A stretch of 64,000 nucleotides of DNA from positions 1 through 64,000 of the forward strand of contig NZ_JAMXFJ010000024.1 in the NCBI RefSeq assembly GCF_025460805.1, written 5' to 3'. The stretch comes from Microvirga sesbaniae. Lineage in GTDB: Bacteria > Pseudomonadota > Alphaproteobacteria > Rhizobiales > Beijerinckiaceae. This document shows, one piece after another, positions 7,907-14,698 of this stretch. Numbering within the stretch: the first letter of the stretch is position 1; the number at the start of each line of letters is the position of its first letter. The notes beneath the pieces are model-generated. The model did no database searches. It worked only from the letters and a program-made list of their open reading frames with translations, and was not told the DNA's origin. The position numbers and the translations under genes were made by a program.

Positions 7907-7947
7907 GCGGCGGTTGCTCTTCGGAATGTCCTAAGAGCAACCGCCGC
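7907..7947 (+). terminator. Long perfect hairpin after the binding-protein gene
   Basis: Perfect 15-bp arms (7907-7921 and 7933-7947) with an 11-nt loop start 10 bp after the stop. There is no T-run, so it may stabilise the upstream mRNA or attenuate rather than terminate fully. Confidence 0.6.
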
Positions 7948-8063
7948 TATGAACCGTGCGTGATGCGCCGCCGCCCGACGAAGCCGTGATCCTGGTCGTT
8001 GCGCGAGCCTGCACTTCCGGGTTCCAGACCCTACCCCGATACCTTGACCGAAGCCGAGACCCG

Positions 8064-9029
8064 ATGATGAACACTAGCGTCCTTGAATCAGCCGCCCGCT
8101 CCGTCCAGGCGCGGCGTCGCATCCGCAGCTACGTCTACGAGACGCCGCTGCTGCCTTCGCGCCAGATCGGCCGCGACACCAATTCCTCCGTCTCCTTCAA
8201 GGCGGAGAACTTCCAGCTCACCGGATCCTTCAAGATCCGTGGCGCGGCGAGCAAGATGACCGCACTCGGCCTCGACCAGGGCGTCATCACGGCATCCTCG
8301 GGCAATCATGGCATCGGGGCTGCGCAGGCCGCGAGCCTGATCGGCCAGAAGCTGACGGTTGTCCTTCCCGAAACCGTGTCGCCCGCGAAGCTCGCCAAGA
8401 TCCGCTCCTTTGGCGTGGACGTGATCCTGCACGGGGCGGAGACCGGGTTGGCAGAGCAGCACGCGCAGAAGGAGTCCCAGAGTCGGAACCTCGTCTACGT
8501 CTCCCCGTACAACGACCCCGAGATCATTGCAGGGCAGGGCACGATCGCCCTGGAGATGCTGGAGCAGGCCGACCGGATTGACAACGTCTTCGTCGCCATG
8601 GGCGGAGGCGGGCTGATCAGTGGGATCGGTTCGGTCCTGAAGTGCTTCAGCCCGAACACGCGCGTGTTCGGTGTTTCCGCGCGGAATTCGGCCGCGTTGG
8701 CAGCCTCGATCGTGGCTGGCCGCGTCGTGGAGACGGAGCATCTCGATACCCTTGCGGACGCTGTCGCAGGTGGGGTCGACGATGACAGCATGACCTTGCC
8801 GCTGTCGAGCGCCGTCATCGACGAGGTCCTGACATGCACGGAGGCGGAGATCGCCGCCGCGCTTAAGGACATGGCGGTCAAGGAGAACCAGCTCGTCGAA
8901 GGAGCAGCAGCCCTTGCTCTCGCAGGCTTCTATCAGGTGGCGAAGCGCTGTGAGGGGCAGAACAACGTCGTGGTGCTCTGCGGGGCCAATTTCGACCATG
9001 ACCGGATCATGGCCGTCGTGAACGGTTGA
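8064..9029 (+). CDS. Threonine/serine dehydratase-like PLP protein (EutB-like)
   Basis: A 321-residue fold-type II PLP enzyme. Visible are the Schiff-base lysine in TGSFKIRGA, the substrate loop ITASSGNHGIGAA, and the phosphate-binding glycine loop AMGGGGLISGIGS. It lacks the C-terminal ACT domain of biosynthetic IlvA, as do catabolic dehydratases, serine racemases and hydroxyectoine-utilisation EutB. With a DoeB/EutE-like deacylase next (12 nt) and an EutC-like protein after that, the three resemble part of a eut cluster. No ectoine hydrolase (EutD/DoeA) is present, so ectoine use is not shown. ATG 8064 or 8067. Confidence 0.88.
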   Translation: MMNTSVLESAARSVQARRRIRSYVYETPLLPSRQIGRDTNSSVSFKAENFQLTGSFKIRGAASKMTALGLDQGVITASSGNHGIGAAQAASLIGQKLTVVLPETVSPAKLAKIRSFGVDVILHGAETGLAEQHAQKESQSRNLVYVSPYNDPEIIAGQGTIALEMLEQADRIDNVFVAMGGGGLISGIGSVLKCFSPNTRVFGVSARNSAALAASIVAGRVVETEHLDTLADAVAGGVDDDSMTLPLSSAVIDEVLTCTEAEIAAALKDMAVKENQLVEGAAALALAGFYQVAKRCEGQNNVVVLCGANFDHDRIMAVVNG

Positions 9030-9041
9030 GGGCAAGACCCC

Positions 9042-10040
9042 ATGGCAAGTCTCGAGATCGATTGGAACAGGCATGGCCGGCAGGCCTCCTACATCCAAGT
9101 GCCGAGCTCCACGAACCAGAGCGCATGGCAGAACCTGCGAATACCCGTGTTCGTCATCCGCAATGGCGTGGGCCCAACGACGCTGCTTCTCGGGGGCAGC
9201 CATGGCGACGAATACGAGGGACCGGTCGCCCTCTCGAAGTTCGCGCATTCGGTCGACCCGGACGGGATCAAGGGCACCCTCATCATCGTGCCGGCGATCA
9301 ACCTGCCGGCCGTCCTGGCAGGGGCACGCCTGTCGCCGCTCGATGGCCTCAATCTCAACAGGGAGTTCCCCGGCAACGTGCGCGGGTCGGCGACCCAGCG
9401 CATCGCGCATTTCATCACCACGGAACTGGTGCCCAGGGCCGACAACGTCTTCGACATCCATTCGGGTGGCCGCTCCCTGCGCTTCGAGCTCTGCACATTC
9501 ATCCATGAGCAGCCCGACCCCGAGCGGACCCGCAGTTTCCTGGCGGCCGCCGAGTCCTTCGGAGCCCCGCTGATCGTCGTGATCCGGGAGCCGCATGCGA
9601 GCGTAATGCTGGACGATGTCGTGGAGAGCTCGGGCAAGCTCATGCTCTCCAGCGAACTCGGCGGGAGCGGCATCATCACGGCCGAGACGGCACGCGTGAG
9701 CTACGAGGGGCTGTTAGGGGTCCTGCGTCATCTGGGTCACCTTGCCCCATCCGATCAGGACGGCGTCGAAGACCGCAAGAACTCGCGCCGCGTCTCGGTG
9801 CCGGGTTCGGATTACTATATCCATGCGGACGACGCCGCCTTGTTCGAACCTGTCCTGGACCTCGGCGCGCCGGTCGAGAAAGGGACAGTCATCGGCTACC
9901 TGCACTACGTGGACCGGGTGGAAAGGGCACCTACACCAGTGCTCTCGCCCCAGTCGGGCGTCCTGCTCTGCCTGCACGGGCAGGGTGTCGTTCACCGCAA
10001 CGATACCCTGGTCGTCGTCGCCAGGGACTATACGCCGTAA
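9042..10040 (+). CDS. Succinylglutamate desuccinylase / aspartoacylase family protein (DoeB/EutE-like)
   Basis: A 332-residue zinc deacylase of the AstE/AspA family (M14-like). Zinc ligands are visible in GGSHGDEYEG (His and Glu) and in VFDIHSGG (His), with NLNREFPG forming the substrate region. Family members remove acyl groups from N-acyl amino acids: succinylglutamate, acetylaspartate, or acetyl-diaminobutyrate in ectoine breakdown. A C-terminal barrel-like domain (about residues 250-330, PVEKGTVIGYLHYVD) is typical of the DoeB branch. It follows the dehydratase by 12 nt and precedes the cyclodeaminase-like gene by 45 nt, so one operon is likely. Confidence 0.9.
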   Translation: MASLEIDWNRHGRQASYIQVPSSTNQSAWQNLRIPVFVIRNGVGPTTLLLGGSHGDEYEGPVALSKFAHSVDPDGIKGTLIIVPAINLPAVLAGARLSPLDGLNLNREFPGNVRGSATQRIAHFITTELVPRADNVFDIHSGGRSLRFELCTFIHEQPDPERTRSFLAAAESFGAPLIVVIREPHASVMLDDVVESSGKLMLSSELGGSGIITAETARVSYEGLLGVLRHLGHLAPSDQDGVEDRKNSRRVSVPGSDYYIHADDAALFEPVLDLGAPVEKGTVIGYLHYVDRVERAPTPVLSPQSGVLLCLHGQGVVHRNDTLVVVARDYTP

Positions 10041-10085
10041 CGCCGCCTTGTACCCATCATCTGTTTCAAACCCGGAACTGAGACC

Positions 10086-11033
10086 TTGACCGCCATTACA
10101 TTCCTCAATCCAGACGAGATCGAACAGCGCGTCGGAAACCTCGATGTCGTCGCCCTGATGGAGCAGGCATTCGCTGCCTTCTCCAAGGGAGAGGCCGTCA
10201 TGCCCATGCCGGGCGAGCTTCTGATCGAGGATCCGCCGGGCGAGGTCCATCTCAAGTACGGGTACTTCAAGTCCGGTGATACCTACGTCATCAAGATCGC
10301 CTCGGGCTTCTGGAACAACCCCGCCAAGGGGCTGAGCAGCAGCGACGGGCTTCTCCTCGTCTTCAGGAAAGAGACGGGCGAGCTTGCTGCCGTTCTCAAC
10401 GATCGCGGTCGCCTGACCGATTTACGGACTGCGGCCGCCGGGGCCGTGGCCGCCAAGCATCTGGCCTCGGCGGATGTGGACACGGTCGGGGTCATCGGGA
10501 ATGGAATCCAAGCCGAGTTGCAGGTTCTGGCCCTTCAAGCCGTCCGTCCCTGCAAGAACATCGTGGTTTGGGGACGGAATCCCGAGCGCACGGCTGCCTA
10601 CACCAGGCGCATGGAAGAGAACGGCTTTACGGTCCAAATCGCGCCATCGGCCTCCGACGTCGCTGCCCGCAGCCGCCTGATCGTTACCGCGACCGCAAGT
10701 CCGTCGCCATTGCTGCAATGGTCCGACATTCGGCCTGGTACCCACATCACTGCGATCGGGGCGGACAGCGCAGACAAGCAGGAACTGTCCGAGGCGATCA
10801 TTCGCAATGCCGACGTCGTCGCGACGGACAGCCGGAGCCAGGCCATAACGCGCGGCGAGATCTTGCGTGCCTATGGAGACGACTCAGCCGCCCTGTCCAG
10901 GGTAGCCGAGATTGGTGAGATCGTTTCGGGGACTGCTGAGGGACGGACGAGCGAGACTCAGGTCACGGTCGCGACATTGTCAGGCCTTGCCGTCCAAGAC
11001 ATCGCCATGGCCTCAGCAGTGCTGGCAGGGTAG
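10086..11033 (+). CDS. Ornithine cyclodeaminase / mu-crystallin family protein (EutC-like)
   Basis: A 315-residue member of the same family as the gene at 1286 but clearly divergent from it. The substrate segment is YVIKIASGFWNNP; DRGRLTDLRTAAAGAV is the conserved catalytic/lysine-adjacent region; VGVIGNGIQAELQ (about residue 135) is the NAD(P)-binding loop. The start is TTG at 10086, preceded by GGAACTGA; it gives the usual family N-terminus (ITFLNPDEIEQ). Last gene of the operon, followed by a 24-bp palindrome. Likely an oxidoreductase or cyclodeaminase acting on the product of the preceding enzymes (inference). Confidence 0.88.
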   Translation: MTAITFLNPDEIEQRVGNLDVVALMEQAFAAFSKGEAVMPMPGELLIEDPPGEVHLKYGYFKSGDTYVIKIASGFWNNPAKGLSSSDGLLLVFRKETGELAAVLNDRGRLTDLRTAAAGAVAAKHLASADVDTVGVIGNGIQAELQVLALQAVRPCKNIVVWGRNPERTAAYTRRMEENGFTVQIAPSASDVAARSRLIVTATASPSPLLQWSDIRPGTHITAIGADSADKQELSEAIIRNADVVATDSRSQAITRGEILRAYGDDSAALSRVAEIGEIVSGTAEGRTSETQVTVATLSGLAVQDIAMASAVLAG

Positions 11034-11056
11034 TCGGTATCCCATGTTCGAGGTCC

Positions 11057-11080
11057 GGCCCGGCAATCGATTGCCGGGCC
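11057..11080 (+). terminator. Perfect 24-bp palindrome ending the catabolic operon
   Basis: GGCCCGGCAATC followed directly by GATTGCCGGGCC, 23 bp after the stop at 11033. The stem is strong, but no T-run follows. Confidence 0.55.
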
Positions 11081-11132
11081 CATGGCTTCTCCGTGGTTGC
11101 CTGCATGGTCATCGTCAGTTCGACGTCCTAAA

Positions 11133-11307
11133 GCATCGGACGTGAAAAGTGGACTTGCCCTTTTGGGATCCATCCGATGCTTTCTTCTTGAATGAGAGCA
11201 TCGGTCAGAACGGACCCGGCGGGCCGCGCCAGCGAAAACCGGATCCACTTTTCGCTGGCGCGGCCCTTCGGGTCACTGGCGTGGCCCTCTGGGTCCGTCC
11301 GATGCTC
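11133..11307. repeat. Family 1 composite palindrome, extended second hairpin
   Basis: Module A (GCATCGGACG...ATCCATCCGATGC, with AAAAGTGGAC core) is followed by linker TTTCTTCTTGAATGA and an enlarged module B from GAGCATCGG to CCGATGCTC. Module B contains the AAAACCGGATCCACTTTT core and extra CGCCAGCG / CGCTGGCG and GGACCC / GGGTCC arms. Confidence 0.85.
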
Positions 11308-11310
11308 TAG

Positions 11311-11557
11311 TCATCACCCTCCTCTCGCCGGCCATCCCGATGCGGTGAAGCGCCGTGCCTCAAGCAATCGGGATCACCGGGACAAGCCCGGTGATGACGC
11401 GGCGGGGGTGTGAGCGCGTGATGACAGCCTCCCCACGTCATGGCCGGCCTTGTGCCGGCCATCCCGATGCGGAAAAGCGCCGCGGCTCAAACAATCGAGA
11501 TCACCGGGACGAGCCCGGTGATGACGTGGAGAAGGTGGTCAGGACCGGTGATGACGA
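11311..11557. repeat. Family 2 REP/BIME-like repeats, two units
   Basis: Two units of about 90 bp (11311-11399 and 11436-11526) plus a partial tail. Each has a hairpin such as GGCCGGCCTTGTGCCGGCC, then ATCCCGAT, a ~25-nt spacer with AAGCGCCG, ATCGGGAT and a second hairpin CACCGGGACAAGCCCGGTG ending GATGACG. Confidence 0.85.
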
Positions 11558-12354
11558 CCGGGTGACCATCCGGCCGAGCCGAGACAGGGTCCCGAACCGT
11601 GCGCCGCTTCAAGATGTTCGCCTCGGATCCGGTGCTCGAGGGGGGCCGCCTGAGAGCTGATCTCTCCTCCCGCCGCGCCCGGAGCGCGAGCGGACGAATG
11701 ATCCCGCTGGCAAGGTCATCATGCCGGTCGGCGGCTGGCAGTTCCGTCGCCGCAGCCACGGGACCGCATCGCTCAAGATCCGCAAGTCTGAATCCGCAAG
11801 CCTGAATCGATCCCGGATCCGCATGCGATTCGCGGCTGAATTCTTCCGGGCGAGATCCGTGTTGCTGTGTCGATCGGGGTTCCGTCTGTAACAGAAGGTG
11901 CGCTCTCGCCAGTATGACTCGGCGAATGCTGGCTTCGCTGCAGTAAAAGCGGCATCCCACGTGAATCGAGCCGATGTCAATTCGTCAATGTCAGCTTTGG
12001 CTTGACTCGCCGGTTCTCCCCTGACGAATCGCCAATCCCCGGTTTCTTCAACAATTGTGTGGTCAGCCTTAACCAATTCTTACGGATCGACTCCACCCGC
12101 ACGGCCGAATCGGACATCTCTGACGGCGTTACGAGACAATGGAGTTTGCACCGACGGCGCCCCGCGCGCCGCGGTCGTCAGCGCTTCCGAGAGGCCCCTC
12201 ACGCGGCGGTCCTCCGGGAGGCTGATGCGCTTGGCATCCGGGATTCCCCATGTGGGTTCGACATCCACGCGAGGGGCTCAGATCGGCCGGCGCGCATTCC
12301 TCTGCGGTCCCGCAACGCTCTTCGAGCAGGAGATGACAGACGTGAACTGAGGCT
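11558..12354. other. About 800 bp without a recognisable gene
   Basis: Open frames here are short, overlap on both strands and show no family motif or convincing ribosome binding site. I looked for a repB or repA remnant ahead of repC and did not see one. It is somewhat less GC-rich than its surroundings near 11,900-12,100 and may be decayed DNA. Confidence 0.5.
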
Positions 12355-12434
12355 AGGCAAAGCAAAAGGCCCACGAAGCGGGAACTTCGAGGGCCTTTGG
12401 AGTCACCGAGGGACGGCGACGGATTCGTTTGGCG
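12355..12434 (-). ncRNA. Predicted counter-transcribed RNA of repC (incompatibility RNA type)
   Basis: A minus-strand transcript of about 75-80 nt is predicted from a good sigma-70 promoter (12441-12469) to an intrinsic terminator. The terminator stem is AAAGGCCC with CGAAG, a short loop, then CTTCG with GGGCCTTT (12365-12398); on the minus strand it is followed by TTTTGCTTT. It lies antisense to the repC leader, 90-170 nt before the repC start, exactly where repABC plasmids encode the small RNA that limits RepC synthesis. Prediction from sequence only. Confidence 0.6.
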
Positions 12435-12440
12435 ACAATC

Positions 12441-12469
12441 CTTATGCCTCCCGACAAGCTGAGTGTCAA
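12441..12469 (-). promoter_or_regulatory. Promoter of the repC antisense RNA
   Basis: On the minus strand, a perfect -35 TTGACA (12464-12469) and a -10 CATAAG (12441-12446) are separated by 17 bp. The predicted start is near 12434. Confidence 0.65.
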
Positions 12470-12490
12470 CGACATCGGTTCCGGTGAACG

Positions 12491-12537
12491 CTCCCGCTTT
12501 GCCCTCACATGGGAGGGATGCGATGCAGCTTGCATCG
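12491..12537 (+). promoter_or_regulatory. repC leader structure masking ribosome binding site and start
   Basis: CGATGCA-GCT-TGCATCG (12521-12537) is a perfect hairpin that contains the repC ATG (12523). The ribosome binding site GGGAGGG (12511-12517) can pair with CTCCC (12491-12495) or CCCTC (12502-12506). In repABC plasmids such a structure makes repC translation dependent on antisense RNA pairing; the same logic is inferred here. Confidence 0.55.
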
Positions 12538-13671
12538 TCTGGAGGCCGGCGGCTGAGACACGCTGCTTTGGCCGCGAGGAAGTTCGCGCTCGAAACCGGG
12601 CGCACTGTGACACGAAAGGAACTCTCGGCCTCGGCGCGCGAGGCCGAGAAGGCGCTCGGCCTGAGCGCGCCGCAGCGTCTGGTGTTGAGCCAGCTGGTGG
12701 CGTGCTGGGGCGAGCTCGAGATGGACCGGCTGCTGGTCTGGCCGTCCAATCAGCGTCTGATCTCCACGACGGGGCTGTCGGAGCGGGCGGTGCGCAACGC
12801 CGTTCGGGCCCTGATCGAATGCCAAGTGGTGATCCCCAAGGATTCAGCCAACGGCAAGCGCTACGCCGTGCGGGATGCCGCCGGCACGGTGGTGGACGCC
12901 TTCGGGTTCGATCTCACGCCCCTCTACGCCCGCCGTGGCGAGTGGATGGCGATCCTGTCCGACCAGAGGCGCCGGAAGGAGAGCCTGAAGCGCTCCTTCG
13001 ACGAGATCACCATCTGCCGCCGCGCCGCCGAGGAGGCCCTGAGCGCGCTGGCCCAGTATCACCCCGGTGTTGATCGCGGCGGAATCGAGAGCGGCCTTTC
13101 CCTCCTGAAGGCCCGCACGCCCAGGCGCTCGGGGACGGCTCTTCCGGAGGGCCTGCTCGATGCGTGGAAAGACATCCGGCAACGTGCCGAGGATGCCTTC
13201 TACCAGGCGGGCTGTGGCGGCACGCAATGCCGACAATTAGAAGCAGAGAAAGGATCTCCGAGTGAGACTTGTGACAAGGGCATTCGGGTTGAAGCTCCGC
13301 CTGCCGATCCAATCCCGTCTCCGGGGCAGCCGCTGCTGCCGGCCCTGGTCGCCGAGGCCTGTCCGGTGGTGTCCGCGTGCGCTCATCCGATCAGGGATGC
13401 GGTCGACGTGGTCGCGGCTGGCCGCTTCCTCCGTGCGTCTCTCGGAGCCCACCCGAGCGCCTGGGACGAGGCCGTCGCGGCGATCGGGGCCGTCCGGGCG
13501 GCGACGGCCGTGATCTATGTCCTGCAACTCTACGACGACGACGTGTCGAGCGGCCGGAACCGGATCCGGAATCCGGGCGGCTATTTCCGATCCGTCGTGC
13601 GCATGATCGAGGCCGGTCGTCTCGATCTGGAGCCGGAACTGATGAGCTTGAGACGGCGCAGGATGGTCTGA
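12523..13671 (+). CDS. repC: RepC-type plasmid replication initiator (orphan)
   Basis: A 382-residue RepC-family protein. RepC initiates replication of repABC plasmids and chromids and binds an origin inside its own gene. The N-terminal winged-helix region is recognisable (LVWPSNQRLISTTGLSERAV, ALIECQVVIPKDSANGKRY, then the family hallmark AFGFDLTPLYAR). The C-terminal domain has SAWDEAVAAIG and RNPGGYFRSVVRMIEAGRLDL, matching other RepC ends. ATG 12523 is preferred over GTG 12463 because GGGAGGG lies just upstream. An AT-richer stretch at about 13,225-13,290 is where the origin usually lies. No repA/repB precedes it, and its neighbours are ordinary genes, so it is an orphan on an otherwise chromosomal segment. 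Confidence 0.87.
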   Translation: MQLASSGGRRLRHAALAARKFALETGRTVTRKELSASAREAEKALGLSAPQRLVLSQLVACWGELEMDRLLVWPSNQRLISTTGLSERAVRNAVRALIECQVVIPKDSANGKRYAVRDAAGTVVDAFGFDLTPLYARRGEWMAILSDQRRRKESLKRSFDEITICRRAAEEALSALAQYHPGVDRGGIESGLSLLKARTPRRSGTALPEGLLDAWKDIRQRAEDAFYQAGCGGTQCRQLEAEKGSPSETCDKGIRVEAPPADPIPSPGQPLLPALVAEACPVVSACAHPIRDAVDVVAAGRFLRASLGAHPSAWDEAVAAIGAVRAATAVIYVLQLYDDDVSSGRNRIRNPGGYFRSVVRMIEAGRLDLEPELMSLRRRRMV

Positions 13672-13771
13672 GGGTTTGGAGGGATGGGCTTTGCACGCCC
13701 GGGCGCTTCGCGCTCGCCTGTGCCGGTCCTGTTGCCTATAAGGAAGTGACCACGACAAGCTGGAGAAAAGC

Positions 13772-14632
13772 ATGAAGCTCGCCCGGGACCAAGTGTCCGA
13801 TCCTGCCGACGCGGAGGCGCGCCGGAGCGTTGCCCCCGTCATCTGCTATCCGGTCGAAACCCTGCCGCGGCCCGATCTCGCGGCATACCGGGCGGCGCGT
13901 GAGGGCTGGGAGAAGGTGGACGAGGTCGTCGTCCCGCCGCGGGACGCGCGCTGCTTCAGCGTGCCCGCCGGCTGCTTCTTCCGGATCGTCAGTATCGAAG
14001 GCGCCCAGGTGGGCGACCTCAATCTCTGGGCGGCGGACGATCTCGACGAGCGCTTCTTCTCCGGCAAGACGCGGGCCCTCAACGGCACGCATGTGTCCAC
14101 CGGGGACCAGCTCTGGTCGTCCCTGCCGCATCTGAGGCCGATGGCGACGATCACGCACGACACCCTCGACTGGTACGGTTTCGACCAGTATGGCGGTTCC
14201 GTGCACGACGTCATCGGCACCCGGTGCGATCCCTACACGCATCGTCTGCTCTCGGGCCAGGACTACCATTACTGCTGCCATTCGAACCTGACCCGCGCGC
14301 TCGCCCATCGGCTGGGCCGCCCGAAGAGCGAGGTCGAGCCGGCGGTGCACGACGTGCTCAACGTGTTCATGTGCACCGGCTTCACCCGCGATACGGGGCA
14401 GTACTTCATGAAGGCGAGCCCCGTCAGGCCGGGCGACTACCTGGAGTTCTTCGCCGAGATCGACCTGCTCGGCGCGCTCTCCGCCTGCCCGGGCGGCGAT
14501 TGCAGCGCGGAGCATTCGAGCGACGCGGCGGTCTGCCATCCGCTGCTGGTGGAGGTCTACCGGCCCAAGGCGCCGCCCCGGGGCTGGACCTCGCCGGCGC
14601 GCAATGCCTACGGGCGGCAACACGGCGAGTGA
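13772..14632 (+). CDS. DUF1989 / urea carboxylase-associated family protein
   Basis: A 286-residue protein of the DUF1989 family, whose members accompany urea carboxylase/allophanate hydrolase or guanidine-degradation genes. Family features: RIVSIEGAQVGDLNLW, a TRALNGTHVSTGDQLWS segment, HDVIGTRCDPYT, and a Cys/His-rich portion (YHYCCHSNL, CTGFTRDTGQYF, CPGGDCSAEHSSD) that may bind metal. Function in nitrogen metabolism is inferred from family context only; no carboxylase genes are present here. It begins 100 nt after repC with a GGAGAAAAGC ribosome binding site and ends at a bidirectional terminator. Confidence 0.85.
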   Translation: MKLARDQVSDPADAEARRSVAPVICYPVETLPRPDLAAYRAAREGWEKVDEVVVPPRDARCFSVPAGCFFRIVSIEGAQVGDLNLWAADDLDERFFSGKTRALNGTHVSTGDQLWSSLPHLRPMATITHDTLDWYGFDQYGGSVHDVIGTRCDPYTHRLLSGQDYHYCCHSNLTRALAHRLGRPKSEVEPAVHDVLNVFMCTGFTRDTGQYFMKASPVRPGDYLEFFAEIDLLGALSACPGGDCSAEHSSDAAVCHPLLVEVYRPKAPPRGWTSPARNAYGRQHGE

Positions 14633-14670
14633 ACCGGCCGTCATCCGCGTGACGGTCCGGTGAAATGCAA

Positions 14671-14698
14671 AGGGGCTCCCTGCGGAGCCCCCTTCTTA
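14671..14698. terminator. Bidirectional terminator
   Basis: GGGGCTCC-CTGC-GGAGCCCC (14672-14691) is followed on the plus strand by CTTCTT and on the minus strand by TTTGCATTTC. It separates the convergent DUF1989 and DUF882 genes. Confidence 0.8.

Noticed and set aside
8088..9596. Long minus-strand open frame opposite the dehydratase and deacylase genes
   Set aside because: It spans two well-supported genes and an intergenic gap, is Arg/Asp/His-rich without motifs, and is a GC-content shadow.
8064..11033. Calling the operon an ectoine utilisation (eut/doe) cluster
   Set aside because: Ectoine hydrolase and the Ehu-type transporter are not present; only three eut-like genes are seen, so the substrate is left open.
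11311..11557. CRISPR array, because repeats recur with spacers
   Set aside because: Units are imperfect palindromic pairs with non-unique spacers and no cas genes; they are REP/BIME-like.
11609..12076. Open frames upstream of repC as remnants of repB
   Set aside because: No RepB/ParB motifs on either strand and poor codon pattern; treated as non-coding.
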